Positions 29,545 to 38,185 of a DNA stretch of 64,000 nt are shown one piece after another. Position 1 is the stretch's first letter, and every line of letters begins with the position of its first letter. This DNA comes from Alphaproteobacteria bacterium (GTDB lineage Bacteria; Pseudomonadota; Alphaproteobacteria; Sphingomonadales; Sphingomonadaceae): the NCBI GenBank assembly GCA_030431875.1, contig JAUIIG010000001.1, positions 101,539-165,538 on the forward strand, given 5' to 3'. The notes below the pieces were generated by a model. The model saw nothing but the letters and a program-made list of their open reading frames with translations. It had not been told where the DNA came from and ran no database searches. The translations under genes and the position numbers were made by a program.

Positions 29545-29674
29545 CCTCCCCGTGCCTCAGGCATGGGGAGGGGGACCATCCGCAGGATGGTGGAGGGGCC
29601 GCCGTGCCATGGCCCCTCCGTCACGCCGCCTTTGGCGCCGCGCCACCTCCCCATTCGCCCTGCGAACAGGGAGG
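29545..29674. repeat. Cluster of four stem-loops (REP-like) between the HTH gene and thiD
   Basis: Four inverted repeats follow one another: 29545-29571 (CCTCCCC...GGGGAGG), 29575-29591 (ACCATCC-gca-GGATGGT), 29592-29619 (GGAGGGGCC...GGCCCCTCC) and 29646-29674 (CCTCCC...TTCG/CGAA...GGGAGG). This is typical of palindromic intergenic repeat elements in sphingomonads. It ends 1 bp before the thiD stop, so it also makes up the 3' end of the thiD operon transcript. Confidence 0.65.
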
Positions 29675-29675
29675 A

Positions 29676-30434
29676 TCAGTCGAAGCGCACCGCCTGGTGT
29701 CCCAGCGGGCCGTTACCCAAGCCGAAGCCGGGCGCGGCCTTGAGGGCCTCGCGCACGAACTTGCGTGCCTCGGCTACGGCTTCGTCCAGCGGCAGGCCGC
29801 AGGCGAGGTGGGTCGCAATGGCACTGGAGAGCGTGCAGCCGGTGCCGTGGGTGTGCTTGGTGACGATGCGGGCATCGCTCCAGACCACGTCCTCGGCACC
29901 CGGACGCACCAGCCGGTCTTCCACCATGGGGCCATCGGCATCGCCGCCCTTGGCGAGGTAAGCCACCCCGCGATCTGCCATGGCCTGCGCGCCGCCGAGA
30001 GCGGCCAGTTCGGGCACGTTGGGCGTGGTGAGCGTGGCGATCTCCATCAGCCACTCGAACACCTCGATGGTGCCTTCGTCCGCCAGCGCAGAGCCGCTGG
30101 TGGCGACCATGACCGGATCGAAGACGATCGGCGCGCCGAGGTCTTCCAGCAGGTCGGCCACGACCTCGGCGATGTCGGCGCTGCCGAGCATGCCGATCTT
30201 CACCGCCTCGACGCCGATGTCGTTCATGCAAGCGTCGATTTGCGCGGCGACCATGTCCGGCGACAGCGGCTCCACAGCGCTGACGCCGCGCGTGTTCTGT
30301 GCGGTGACTGCGGTGATCGCGGTCATGGCATAGCCACCGAGCATGGCGATGGTCTTGATATCCGCCTGTATTCCCGCCCCGCCCGAACTGTCGGACCCGG
30401 CGATAACGAGGACGCGGGGCGGGCGGTCGCTCAA
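29676..30434 (-). CDS. thiD: Hydroxymethylpyrimidine/phosphomethylpyrimidine kinase
   Basis: At 252 residues this matches ThiD length. It begins RVLVIAGSDSSGGAGIQADIKT, the family N-terminus, and has the ribokinase-fold motif HTHGTGCTLSSAIAT near the C-terminus. It phosphorylates HMP for thiamine synthesis. No ATG fits; the best start is TTG 30434, which overlaps the DUF1272 stop as TTGA. The longer track ORF to 30572 runs through the upstream gene out of frame and is not credible. It is the third gene of glmM-DUF1272-thiD. Confidence 0.92.
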   Translation of the reverse strand: MSDRPPRVLVIAGSDSSGGAGIQADIKTIAMLGGYAMTAITAVTAQNTRGVSAVEPLSPDMVAAQIDACMNDIGVEAVKIGMLGSADIAEVVADLLEDLGAPIVFDPVMVATSGSALADEGTIEVFEWLMEIATLTTPNVPELAALGGAQAMADRGVAYLAKGGDADGPMVEDRLVRPGAEDVVWSDARIVTKHTHGTGCTLSSAIATHLACGLPLDEAVAEARKFVREALKAAPGFGLGNGPLGHQAVRFD

Positions 30435-30655
30435 GCCTTGTGCTTCCGTTCGGTAGAAGCGGGATATTTCTGCAGCAGGTCGCGGTCCCGAGTTGGCCGG
30501 TCGAGCAGCTCGCCGCCGCAATTGGGGCAGATGTCGTCCAGCGTTTCGGCACAGCTCGCGCAGAAGGTGCACTCGAAGCTGCAGATGAAGGCACCCGGCA
30601 GCTGCGCGGGCAAGTCTGTCCCGCAGCGTTCGCAGTCAGGGCGCAACTCCAGCAT
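30431..30655 (-). CDS. DUF1272-family zinc-binding small protein
   Basis: This 74-residue protein matches DUF1272: [31 protein letters not shown], then CPNCGGELLDRPTRD. Eight cysteines in CxxC-type pairs imply two zinc sites. The function is unknown. Its ATG shares a base with the glmM stop, and its stop overlaps the TTG of thiD, so it is fully embedded in that operon. Confidence 0.88.
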   Translation of the reverse strand: MLELRPDCERCGTDLPAQLPGAFICSFECTFCASCAETLDDICPNCGGELLDRPTRDRDLLQKYPASTERKHKA

Positions 30656-31992
30656 CAGGAAGCGTCTTCTACCGTCTTGCAGATATCGTCGACCACGCGG
30701 TTCACCTGCACCGCGTCGTCGCCTTCGGCCATGACGCGGATCAGCGGTTCGGTGCCCGACTTGCGGATCACCAGTCGTCCGGTGCCGCCCAGCTCACCCT
30801 TGGCTGCGGCAATGGCATCCTTCACCGACTGTGCATCCAGCGGCTCGCCGGTCTCGTAGCGCACGTTCTTGAGCACCTGCGGGACGGGATCGAACTGGTG
30901 CAGCAATTCGCTGGCGGGCTTGCCGCTGCGCACGAGTGCAGAGAGTACCTGCAGCGCGGCCACGGTGCCGTCGCCGGTGGTGGCATGGTCGAGCAGGATC
31001 ATGTGGCCCGATTGCTCGCCGCCGACGTTGTAGCCACCCGCCTTCATCGCTTCGAGCACATACCGGTCGCCCACCTTGGTGCGCACCAGGTCCAGCCCTT
31101 CGGCCTGCAGGAAACGCTCCAGGCCGAGGTTCGACATGACCGTGGCGACCACGCCGCCGCCGCGCAGCTGGCCGCTCTTGGCCCACTGGCTGCCGATCAG
31201 CGCCATGATCTGGTCGCCGTCGACCTTCTGGCCCTTCTCGTCGATCACGATCAGGCGGTCGGCGTCGCCGTCCAGCGCGATGCCGATATCGGCACCTTCT
31301 TCCACGACCCGCGCCTGGATTGCGCCGAGCGCGGTCGAACCGACGCCGTCGTTGATGTTGGTGCCGTTCGGGGAGACGCCCATGGCAATCACCTCTGCGC
31401 CCAGTTCCCAGATTGCCGTGGGGGTGACGCTGTAGGCCGCGCCATGCGCGCAATCGACCACGATCTTCAGCCCGTCGAGCCGCACGTCTGCCGAAAGCGA
31501 TTGCTTCACCGCGTGGATGTAACGCCCGCGGGCATCGTCGATCCGGCGGGCACGACCGATGGCATTGCCTTCGGCCAGCTGCGGCTCGGAGGACATGGCC
31601 GCTTCGATGGCCTCTTCGTCCTCGTCAGACAGCTTGAAACCGTCAGGGCCGAAAAGCTTGATGCCATTGTCGGGATAGGGGTTGTGGCTGGCCGAGATCA
31701 TCACGCCCATGTCGGCGCGCATTTCCCGCGTCATCAGGGCCACCGCCGGCGTCGGCAGCGGGCCGGTCATGATCACGTCCATGCCCACGCTGGTGAAGCC
31801 TGCCACCAGCGCGTTTTCCATCATGTAGCCGGACAGGCGGGTGTCCTTGCCGATCACCACGCGGTGGCGATGGTCGCCGCGCATGAAGTGGCGGCCGGCG
31901 GCCTGCCCCACCTTCATCGCCACGGCAGCGTTCAGCTTCTTGCCATTGGCACGGCCGCGAATGCCGTCCGTGCCGAAATAGGTGCGTCCCAT
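30655..31992 (-). CDS. glmM: Phosphoglucosamine mutase
   Basis: The 445-residue enzyme converts glucosamine-6-phosphate to glucosamine-1-phosphate for UDP-GlcNAc. It begins [14 protein letters not shown], has the phosphoserine loop [14 protein letters not shown], the metal loop DGDADRL and the C-terminal [17 protein letters not shown] 31992 is used; the track start at 32055 adds a basic non-conserved extension. It heads the operon glmM-DUF1272-thiD, divergent from sodB across 176 bp. Confidence 0.96.
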   Translation of the reverse strand: MGRTYFGTDGIRGRANGKKLNAAVAMKVGQAAGRHFMRGDHRHRVVIGKDTRLSGYMMENALVAGFTSVGMDVIMTGPLPTPAVALMTREMRADMGVMISASHNPYPDNGIKLFGPDGFKLSDEDEEAIEAAMSSEPQLAEGNAIGRARRIDDARGRYIHAVKQSLSADVRLDGLKIVVDCAHGAAYSVTPTAIWELGAEVIAMGVSPNGTNINDGVGSTALGAIQARVVEEGADIGIALDGDADRLIVIDEKGQKVDGDQIMALIGSQWAKSGQLRGGGVVATVMSNLGLERFLQAEGLDLVRTKVGDRYVLEAMKAGGYNVGGEQSGHMILLDHATTGDGTVAALQVLSALVRSGKPASELLHQFDPVPQVLKNVRYETGEPLDAQSVKDAIAAAKGELGGTGRLVIRKSGTEPLIRVMAEGDDAVQVNRVVDDICKTVEDAS

Positions 31993-32168
31993 GGGTGTCC
32001 TTCGACGTTGAAATCCTTCGCGCACCGCCATGCCGCCATTCGTCCCTCTTGTCACGGGGGCAGCACACGGGCAGGGACGCAGGCGAGTTTTTCGCGCGTT
32101 TCATGCAACAAGTTGCCGCCTCGCGCATTGGTGAAACAAGACCCGATTGACAGGAGGACCAAAGCACT

Positions 32169-32780
32169 ATGGCTTTTACACTTATCGACCTGCCGTTTGA
32201 CAGCGAAGCACTGGCCCCGGCGATCAGCGCCGAAACCTTCAGCTATCACCACGGCAAGCACCACAAGGCCTATGTCGACAAGACCAATGCCGCCATCGAC
32301 GGCACGGCCCATGCCGATGCCTCGCTGGAAGCGATCATCACCGCCAGCCGCAGTAGCGACAAGGGCCTGTTCAACAACGCCGCGCAGGTGTGGAACCACG
32401 GCTTCTTCTGGCACTCGCTGGCGCCGGCCTCGTCCGGCCCCTCGGGTGACCTGGCCGACCTGATCGATTCCAGCTTCGGATCGCTCGACGCGCTGATGGA
32501 AGAACTGAAGTCAAAAGGTGCCGGCCATTTCGCCAGCGGCTGGGTATGGCTGATCGAGAAGGGCGGCGCGCTGCAGGTGGCTGACACCCACGACGCCGAA
32601 ACGCTGGCCGACAGCGGTGCCAACCCGCTGCTGGTGATCGACCTGTGGGAGCATGCCTACTACCTCGACCACCAGAACGCGCGCCCGAGCTATCTCGACG
32701 CGGTTGTCGAAGGCCATCTCAACTGGGATTTCGCTGCCGACAACCTCGCTCGCGGCAGCGCCTGGACCTATCCCGGCTGA
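32169..32780 (+). CDS. sodB: Superoxide dismutase, Fe/Mn family
   Basis: A 203-residue cytoplasmic SOD. Metal-ligand motifs are SYHHGKHHKAYVDK (His 27), NHGFFWHSL and the C-terminal DLWEHAYYLDHQN. The absence of a signal peptide and the overall pattern favour the iron form. AGGAGG lies about 11 bp upstream of the ATG. It is a single-gene unit closed by a strong terminator at 32801-32842. Confidence 0.95.
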   Translation: MAFTLIDLPFDSEALAPAISAETFSYHHGKHHKAYVDKTNAAIDGTAHADASLEAIITASRSSDKGLFNNAAQVWNHGFFWHSLAPASSGPSGDLADLIDSSFGSLDALMEELKSKGAGHFASGWVWLIEKGGALQVADTHDAETLADSGANPLLVIDLWEHAYYLDHQNARPSYLDAVVEGHLNWDFAADNLARGSAWTYPG

Positions 32781-32800
32781 GCCGAACTGGCAGGATAACG

Positions 32801-32842
32801 AAAAGGCCCGCGTTCCGGTTGGAGCGCGGGCCTTTCTCTTTG
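32801..32842 (+). terminator. Rho-independent terminator after sodB (bidirectional)
   Basis: A perfect 11-bp stem AAAGGCCCGCG (32802-32812) and CGCGGGCCTTT (32825-32835) with a 12-nt loop is followed by TCTCTTTG. On the other strand the run of A/T at the 5' arm allows it to stop the convergent gene at 32856 as well. Confidence 0.9.
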
Positions 32843-32855
32843 CCGGTCGTGCAGC

Positions 32856-33356
32856 TTAGTCGAGGACGCTGTCGTCCTCGCAGCTGGTGAACACGCGGTC
32901 GATGGCATCGCGCGCGCCGGTGACGGTGAAGTTGATCGCGAAGGGCGTTCCGTCGGCCGGGTCGAACCGCACGTTCAGCGTGTCAGCCTCGACCATTTGT
33001 CGCAGGAACGGCTCCAGGTTGCGGTCGCGCCGCGTATTGAGCGCCATCACCGACTGTTCGTAATAGCGCCAGCGCACTTCCTCGCGGTTGCCTTCGTCAA
33101 ACTGCAACCACAGCGCCCGCACCTGCGGACGCGTAGTAGAGGGACGCAGGCGTTGTGGTGCGACGATCACGGCAAAGACGCTGCCTTCGCCCGGCTCGTC
33201 ACACTTGAGGATCAGTTGTCCGCCGTCGGGCGAGACGATGCCCGCCTGCAGGGGCGCGCCCTCGGTTTCGAAATAGCCCCAGGCCGATGTTCCCTGGGCC
33301 TGGCTGACACTGGCACAGGCGAGCAGGGCTGCGCCTGCAAGAATCTTGGTCCGCAT
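32856..33356 (-). CDS. Secreted protein of unknown function
   Basis: The 166-residue protein has a Sec signal peptide (TKILAGAALLACASVSQAQG), and the start at ATG 33356 is supported by GGAGAGGAAA directly upstream. The mature part is a small, probably beta-rich domain (AGIVSPDGGQLILKCDEPGEGSVFAVIVAP) with two cysteines. I recognise no family or active site. It is convergent with sodB and shares its terminator. Confidence 0.75.
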   Translation of the reverse strand: MRTKILAGAALLACASVSQAQGTSAWGYFETEGAPLQAGIVSPDGGQLILKCDEPGEGSVFAVIVAPQRLRPSTTRPQVRALWLQFDEGNREEVRWRYYEQSVMALNTRRDRNLEPFLRQMVEADTLNVRFDPADGTPFAINFTVTGARDAIDRVFTSCEDDSVLD

Positions 33357-33432
33357 CTTTCCTCTCCCCGATTTGGTTTCCAAATCAACAGGGAGGCTAT
33401 GTCAAACGACGGTGAGTCGCAAATCTGCGGGC

Positions 33433-34581
33433 TCAGTCCTCGCTGGCGAGTTCGAGCACGTTGGACTGGAACAAGGGCTCGCCGAACAGGAAGCCGATGA
33501 TATTGGGGCGTCCAAGCTGGTCCACCAGCGCGGTCAGCGTCAGCAGGATGGGCACCGACAGCAAGGCCCCGGTAACGCCCCAGATCCAGCCGAAGTAGGA
33601 TAGCGCGAGCAGGATCAGCACCGGGTTCATGGTGAACCGCGCGCCAAGGACCGTCGGCGTGATCACGTTCGCTTCGATGGTGTGCAGGCCCAGGTAGGCC
33701 AGCGCCGGAATGAAGCCAACGAAGAGCGAATCCGCCGAACCGATGCCGAACAGGCCCAGCAGGGCCACCATCAGCAGGGGGCCGATATAGGGAATGAAGT
33801 TGAGCAGGGCAGCCAGGCCGCCCCACATGATCGGTGCGTCGAGGCCCATGATCCAGGCGCCCAGCGCCACGACCACGCCCACACCCAGGTTAATCGTACC
33901 GACCGTGATGATATAGGCAGCCACGCGGTCCTGCACCTCGCGGATGGCGCGGGCGGCCTTCAGGCTTGCGCCTACCTGCTGGCGTTCAAGCAGCAGCCGC
34001 CGCCGCAGCCGCACACGGGCTTCGATCATGAAGAAGGCCAGCATGAAGGTCAGCAGCACTTCCAGCAGCACGGTAGGCGTGGCGAAGGCGAGCTGTTCGA
34101 GGATCGTTGGTCCGGCCAGCACCACCTGCTGGCTGCCTTCGGCGCCTGACAGCGCACCCAGTTGTTCGTTGAGCTCGCCGACCCAGGCAAAAGTCATCTG
34201 CAGGTCGCTGAAGTGCTTGCCCACCTGCTCGGCCATGGCCGGCACTTCGTCGTAGAGCGTCAATGCGGGCCCCAGCACCGCTGTCAGCGCCAGTGCGAGG
34301 ATGGCGAAAAAGAACAGCAGGGCGAGGATCGAGGCGAGGAAATTGGGCAGCCACATGGCCAGCTTGTCGGCCAGCGGGGACAGGATGATCGTCAGGATCA
34401 GGGCTGCCACCAGCGGCAGGAACACCACTGACCCGATCGACAGGACAAAGGGCAGGGCGAGGAACAGGCCGATCGCCATAAGGATGACGAGCGAGGAAAT
34501 CAGGCGCAGTTCCTGCGCGGCAAAGGTCATCGTCCGGCGCCGCCGGCGATCTTTGGCAGCACTGTCCTTGTCAGCACTCAT
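33433..34581 (-). CDS. AI-2E family (PerM/TqsA-like) transporter
   Basis: The 382-residue integral membrane protein has an N-terminal pair of helices (LISSLVILMAIGLFLALPFVLSIGSVVFLPLVAALI), a long soluble loop around 120-190 and C-terminal helices with the family-typical LNFIPYIGPLLMVALLGLFG. Members export diverse small molecules or ions; the cargo cannot be told from sequence. It lies 71 bp downstream of ecfG in the same direction, so read-through and stress regulation are possible. Confidence 0.88.
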   Translation of the reverse strand: MSADKDSAAKDRRRRRTMTFAAQELRLISSLVILMAIGLFLALPFVLSIGSVVFLPLVAALILTIILSPLADKLAMWLPNFLASILALLFFFAILALALTAVLGPALTLYDEVPAMAEQVGKHFSDLQMTFAWVGELNEQLGALSGAEGSQQVVLAGPTILEQLAFATPTVLLEVLLTFMLAFFMIEARVRLRRRLLLERQQVGASLKAARAIREVQDRVAAYIITVGTINLGVGVVVALGAWIMGLDAPIMWGGLAALLNFIPYIGPLLMVALLGLFGIGSADSLFVGFIPALAYLGLHTIEANVITPTVLGARFTMNPVLILLALSYFGWIWGVTGALLSVPILLTLTALVDQLGRPNIIGFLFGEPLFQSNVLELASED

Positions 34582-34652
34582 TGCGATGCCCCCGGCCCTT
34601 TTTGACCTGTCTCGCCCACATCATGGAGTCTGGGGCGACGGCGATCAAGCGA

Positions 34653-35288
34653 TCAAGTGGCCTTGGCCGCAGCTTTGCCGTTGCCGGCAGCCACTTCGTC
34701 CAGTTCTTCGAGGATGGCCCGGTGGGCGGCCGGGTCTTCAAGCGAGCGATCGGGAATGTCGCCATCTTCCAGCATGGAAGAAAGGGTCGCCCGGGCGCGG
34801 CCCACGCGGCTCTTGATCGTGCCGACCGCGCAGCCGCAGATGTTGGCCGCTTCCTCGTACGAAAAGCCGCCGGCACCCACCAGCAGCAGCGCCTCGCGCC
34901 GCTCGGGCGGCAGGGTCAGCAGGGCGCGGTGCAGGTCGCTGAGGTGGATCGGCTCTTCCTGTCCGGCAGGCGCGGTCAGGATGCGCTCGGCCACGTTCTC
35001 GTCATAGTCGCCGCGGAAGCGGTTGCGCCGCATGTCGGTGAGATAGGCATTGCGCAGGATCACGAAGGTCCAGGCGCGCATCGAGGTGCCGGGTTCGAAC
35101 CGTTCCTGCGCTGCCCAGGCCTTGAGCATGGTTTCCTGCACCAGGTCGTCCGCCATGTCAGGCCGACCGCACAGGCCGCGGGCGAATGCGCGCAGGTGCG
35201 GTACGACCTCGGTCAGTTCCCGCTTGAAGGCGCGTTTGTCCTCGGCGCTGCGTTCGGGCAGCTTTCGCTCTTTGGGCTTGTCGCTCAT
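34653..35288 (-). CDS. ecfG: General stress response ECF sigma factor EcfG
   Basis: At 211 residues it has region 2 (HLRAFARGLCGRPDMADDLVQETMLKAWAAQERFEPGTSMRAWTF split across about 30-80) and region 4 (LTLPPERREALLLVGAGGFSYEEAANICGCAVGTIKSRVGRAR, about 125-170). The ADDLVQETMLKAW pattern and linkage to nepR identify the EcfG (ECF15) group. The ATG overlaps the nepR stop as ATGA. The C-terminus has an Ala/Lys tail. An EcfG-type promoter lies upstream of nepR, so autoregulation is expected. Confidence 0.93.
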   Translation of the reverse strand: MSDKPKERKLPERSAEDKRAFKRELTEVVPHLRAFARGLCGRPDMADDLVQETMLKAWAAQERFEPGTSMRAWTFVILRNAYLTDMRRNRFRGDYDENVAERILTAPAGQEEPIHLSDLHRALLTLPPERREALLLVGAGGFSYEEAANICGCAVGTIKSRVGRARATLSSMLEDGDIPDRSLEDPAAHRAILEELDEVAAGNGKAAAKAT

Positions 35289-35464
35289 TTTTCCCCGCTA
35301 TCGTCCAGCTTCGAAAGCAGGTCCTTGAAGGTGTCGGGCAGCGGCTCATCCACTACCGAATCGTACAGGCGCTTCAGGCCGGAAGCCCATTCCGGATCGC
35401 CCGGTTTGGCGGCGGAACCCTTGGGCAGATTGGGCGGGGGAACTTGTTCCTCTCCAGATGACAT
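35285..35464 (-). CDS. nepR: NepR anti-sigma factor
   Basis: A 59-residue ORF absent from the ORF track. It reads MSSGEEQVPPPNLPKG at the start and contains LKRLYDSVVDEPLPDTF followed by KDLLSKLDD, the conserved NepR helix pattern (Y..V..EP.P..F..LL..LD). NepR holds EcfG inactive until phosphorylated PhyR binds it. The stop overlaps the ecfG start (ATGA), the standard nepR-ecfG arrangement. A GGAAC-N16-CGTT promoter lies 103-127 bp upstream. No phyR gene is next to it in this window. Confidence 0.92.
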   Translation of the reverse strand: MSSGEEQVPPPNLPKGSAAKPGDPEWASGLKRLYDSVVDEPLPDTFKDLLSKLDDSGEK

Positions 35465-35566
35465 TTACGTGTTCGATCCTGTTGTCTGGCAAGCTTTCCG
35501 GCGATCCGGGCTCTCTGGCCCGCACGATCAAAAACTTGCGTGAAGTTGCAATTCTATTCTCTCCGG

Positions 35567-35591
35567 AACGAAATTGCTTCCATCAGGTTCC
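35567..35591 (-). promoter_or_regulatory. EcfG-dependent promoter for nepR-ecfG (GGAAC-N16-CGTT)
   Basis: On the minus strand GGAAC (35591-35587) and CGTT (35570-35567) are separated by exactly 16 bp, matching the alphaproteobacterial GSR consensus GGAAC-N16/17-CGTT. It is positioned to transcribe nepR. The plus strand of the same block also has GGAAC (35565-35569) with GGTT 16 bp downstream, facing the kinase gene. Confidence 0.85.
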
Positions 35592-35692
35592 CCCGAAAGC
35601 AGGTTTTGCAAAAATTGCAGGCCGGTGAGGGGCTCTAGAGGCAAGTTTGTGGGGTCAGGACGCACTTCCGCCCACGGGATCGAGGTATTGAA

Positions 35693-37384
35693 GTGCAGAA
35701 CGAAGGCAGTCGGCGAAGCAGGACGAAGCGGTGGCTGATGCGCTATCCGCGCGGCGTGCCGCTGGGTATCTTCGCGCTCATCGCCGGCATTACCATCCTC
35801 TCTATCTTTGCCATCGAGCGCAGCGAACACCAGCAGCGGCAGGCAGAGATCGAATCGCGGGCGACGGCGATTGCCTCGGCGCTGGAACGGCGCGCCAATG
35901 CCAGCAGCGCCTATCTGCGTGCGGGCGCGGCCCTGCTGTCGACCATGGAGGAAGTTCCTGCCGCCGACTTCCGGCGCTTCGTTTCGGAGCTGCGGCTCGA
36001 TGCGGACTACCGCGGTGCGGAGGGTATCGGCTGGGCCGAGGTCGTGCGTCCGGCGGAGATCGAAGCCTTCAACGAGATGCTTGCTGGCGAAAGCGCGACG
36101 GGGGCACAGCTCAATCCCCGTCCTGACGGCAGTCAGCCGTTTGCCGTCCCGGTCACCTACCTGCAGCCTGATACCGTGCGCAATCGCCGCGCGCTGGGAT
36201 ATGACATGTATTCCGAACCCGTGCGCCGGGCAGCAATGATTGAATCCGAACGCACCGCGCGCCCTACAGCCACGGACGCTATCGTGTTGCAGCAGGAGGG
36301 CGACAGCCCAGCGCCGGGTTTCCTGATCTATATGCCGGTATTCGAGCCGGGGCCCGGTGGCCGCACGCTGAAGGGCTTCATCTACTCTCCCTTCAATGCC
36401 CGCGATTTCCTGCAAAGTGCGCTGGAGCTGGAAGATGCCGGCTCTTACGGCGTGCGCCTCTATGATGGCGACAATGCGGATCGCACCCTGCTGGCCAGTA
36501 CCTTTGATGGCGAGGTCGACAATCGCGACAATGCCACGCGCACGGTGGTCCTGGCCAACAACCGTACCTTGCTGGCGGTCAGTACCGTGGAAGTGCCGGG
36601 CCTGTCTGGCCTGTCGATGGCGACGCTGATCTTCGGCCTGCTCGTCGCGAGCCTGCTGACCCTGCTGGTGCGCATGTTGACGCAGCAGGCGCAGGAAGAT
36701 GAAAGGGCACTTATCTGGTTCGAGGAACAGGCGAGCATCCGCAATTCGCTGACACGCGAGCTGAACCACCGGGTGAAGAACACCCTGGCCAACGTGCTGT
36801 CGATCATCGCCCTGACGCGCCGTCGTGCGGACAGCATAGAGGATTTCGCCACCGGCCTCGACGGACGCATCCGCGCGCTTTCCGCAACCCATGACCTGCT
36901 CACCCAGTCGGACTGGGGCTCAACTCCCGTGCGGGCGGTAATCGATGCCGAGCTGCTACCCTATGCCCATGATGCCGATCACACGGTGGATATGCAGGGG
37001 CCGGACGTGGAGCTGGCCCCCAACGATGCCCTGTCTCTGGGCCTCGCGGTCCACGAACTGGCGACCAATGCCGGCAAGTACGGCGCGCTCAGCACGCCCG
37101 GGGGCAAGGTTTCGGTGCGTTGGGAGAAGGTGGAAGACGGGCTGGTGCGCGTCGAATGGGTGGAAAGCGGCGGCCCGCCGGTAAAGCAGGAGCGCACCCG
37201 CGGATTCGGTACCGACCTGATCGAACGCATCGTGGCGCACGAATTGCGGCACCCTGTCGAGCTGGAATTCCCTGTCGAAGGCGCGCGCTGCGTGCTGCTG
37301 ATCCCGGTCCGCCGTCCCAGCGAATTCATGATCCGCGCCAACAAGAACGAACCGCGCCCCGATACGCGTGGCGAGCAGGCCTAA
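35693..37384 (+). CDS. CHASE-domain HWE/HisKA_2 sensor histidine kinase (PhyK-like)
   Basis: The 563-residue protein has TM1 (GIFALIAGITILSIFAI, about 23-40), an extracytoplasmic CHASE-type domain (about 60-290), TM2 (LSMATLIFGLLVASLLTLL) and a cytoplasmic kinase. The histidine region is RELNHRVKNTLANVLS near residue 355, with HATPase motifs NDALSLGLAVHELATNAGKYGALS and GFGTDLIERIV. HisKA_2/HWE kinases of this type feed PhyR in the general stress response, and the divergent position next to nepR-ecfG supports that role. The start is GTG 35693 with GAGG upstream. Confidence 0.87.
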   Translation: MQNEGSRRSRTKRWLMRYPRGVPLGIFALIAGITILSIFAIERSEHQQRQAEIESRATAIASALERRANASSAYLRAGAALLSTMEEVPAADFRRFVSELRLDADYRGAEGIGWAEVVRPAEIEAFNEMLAGESATGAQLNPRPDGSQPFAVPVTYLQPDTVRNRRALGYDMYSEPVRRAAMIESERTARPTATDAIVLQQEGDSPAPGFLIYMPVFEPGPGGRTLKGFIYSPFNARDFLQSALELEDAGSYGVRLYDGDNADRTLLASTFDGEVDNRDNATRTVVLANNRTLLAVSTVEVPGLSGLSMATLIFGLLVASLLTLLVRMLTQQAQEDERALIWFEEQASIRNSLTRELNHRVKNTLANVLSIIALTRRRADSIEDFATGLDGRIRALSATHDLLTQSDWGSTPVRAVIDAELLPYAHDADHTVDMQGPDVELAPNDALSLGLAVHELATNAGKYGALSTPGGKVSVRWEKVEDGLVRVEWVESGGPPVKQERTRGFGTDLIERIVAHELRHPVELEFPVEGARCVLLIPVRRPSEFMIRANKNEPRPDTRGEQA

Positions 37385-37423
37385 GCTGGACGGCAAAATC
37401 GCGCCTGTCTAAGGGTGGCGGCC

Positions 37424-38185
37424 ATGTTCAGAGCTCTCCTTGCCAGCCTTGGGCTGCTGCTGTCCGGTTGCGCCCCAGCAGAGGAGAGCGGGCCTGTAGT
37501 GCTGGCAGCGTCGAGCATGACCGAAGCGATCGAAGCCGCAGCCGATGCGTGGGAAGCCCAAGGGCACTTGCGGCCCATCATTTCCTTCGCCGGCAGCGCT
37601 GCGGTGGCGCGGCAGGTGGAGCAGGGCGCGCCTGCCGACGTGGTGATCGTTGCCGATGCCGAATGGATGGACTGGCTGGAGGGTGAGAGCCTGATCGATC
37701 CCCTGACCCGTCGCGACATCGCATCGAACAGCCTGGTCTGGGTTCGTAATGAGATGCATGTCGTGGTGCCGAGGCCAGCGCTTGGCGAGGTGTCGCTCTA
37801 TCCGCGCCAGATTGCCATGGCCGATCCGGAAAGCGTCCCGGCAGGGCGGTATGGTCGCGTGGCGTTGGAACATGCAGGTCTGTGGGAGCAGGTGGCCCCG
37901 ATGATCGTGCCGACCGAGAACGTACGGCAGGCGCTGGCGCTGGTAGAGCGGGGCGAGGTGCTGCTGGGTGTGGTCTATGCCACCGATGCCCGCACGGTTC
38001 CCGGCCTTGTAACCGAGCCACTGCCTTTGCCCGAAGGGGTAGAGGTGCTCTATCCCGCTGCCTTGCTCACCGGTTCCGCCCATGCCGATTCCCGCGATTT
38101 CCTGAACTTCCTGTCGAGCCCCGAAGGCACCGCCATCTTCTGCGAACACGGCTTCACCATGCCGGAGGGGCGTGCGCCATGCTGA
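37424..38185 (+). CDS. modA: Molybdate ABC transporter substrate-binding protein
   Basis: At 253 residues, ATG 37424 with AAGGG about 8 bp upstream gives a lipoprotein signal (ALLASLGLLLSGC, lipobox LSGC), so it is membrane-anchored. The mature protein opens VVLAASSMTEAIEAAADAW, the ModA phosphate/oxyanion-loop pattern, with FAGSAAVARQVEQGAPADVVIVAD typical of the family. It captures molybdate (or tungstate) for ModBC. It overlaps modB by 7 bp. Confidence 0.94.
   Translation: MFRALLASLGLLLSGCAPAEESGPVVLAASSMTEAIEAAADAWEAQGHLRPIISFAGSAAVARQVEQGAPADVVIVADAEWMDWLEGESLIDPLTRRDIASNSLVWVRNEMHVVVPRPALGEVSLYPRQIAMADPESVPAGRYGRVALEHAGLWEQVAPMIVPTENVRQALALVERGEVLLGVVYATDARTVPGLVTEPLPLPEGVEVLYPAALLTGSAHADSRDFLNFLSSPEGTAIFCEHGFTMPEGRAPC

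Noticed and set aside
29676-31992. TPP riboswitch for thiD
   Set aside because: thiD is embedded behind glmM and DUF1272 with overlapping codons, leaving no leader; no TPP aptamer sequence seen near glmM.
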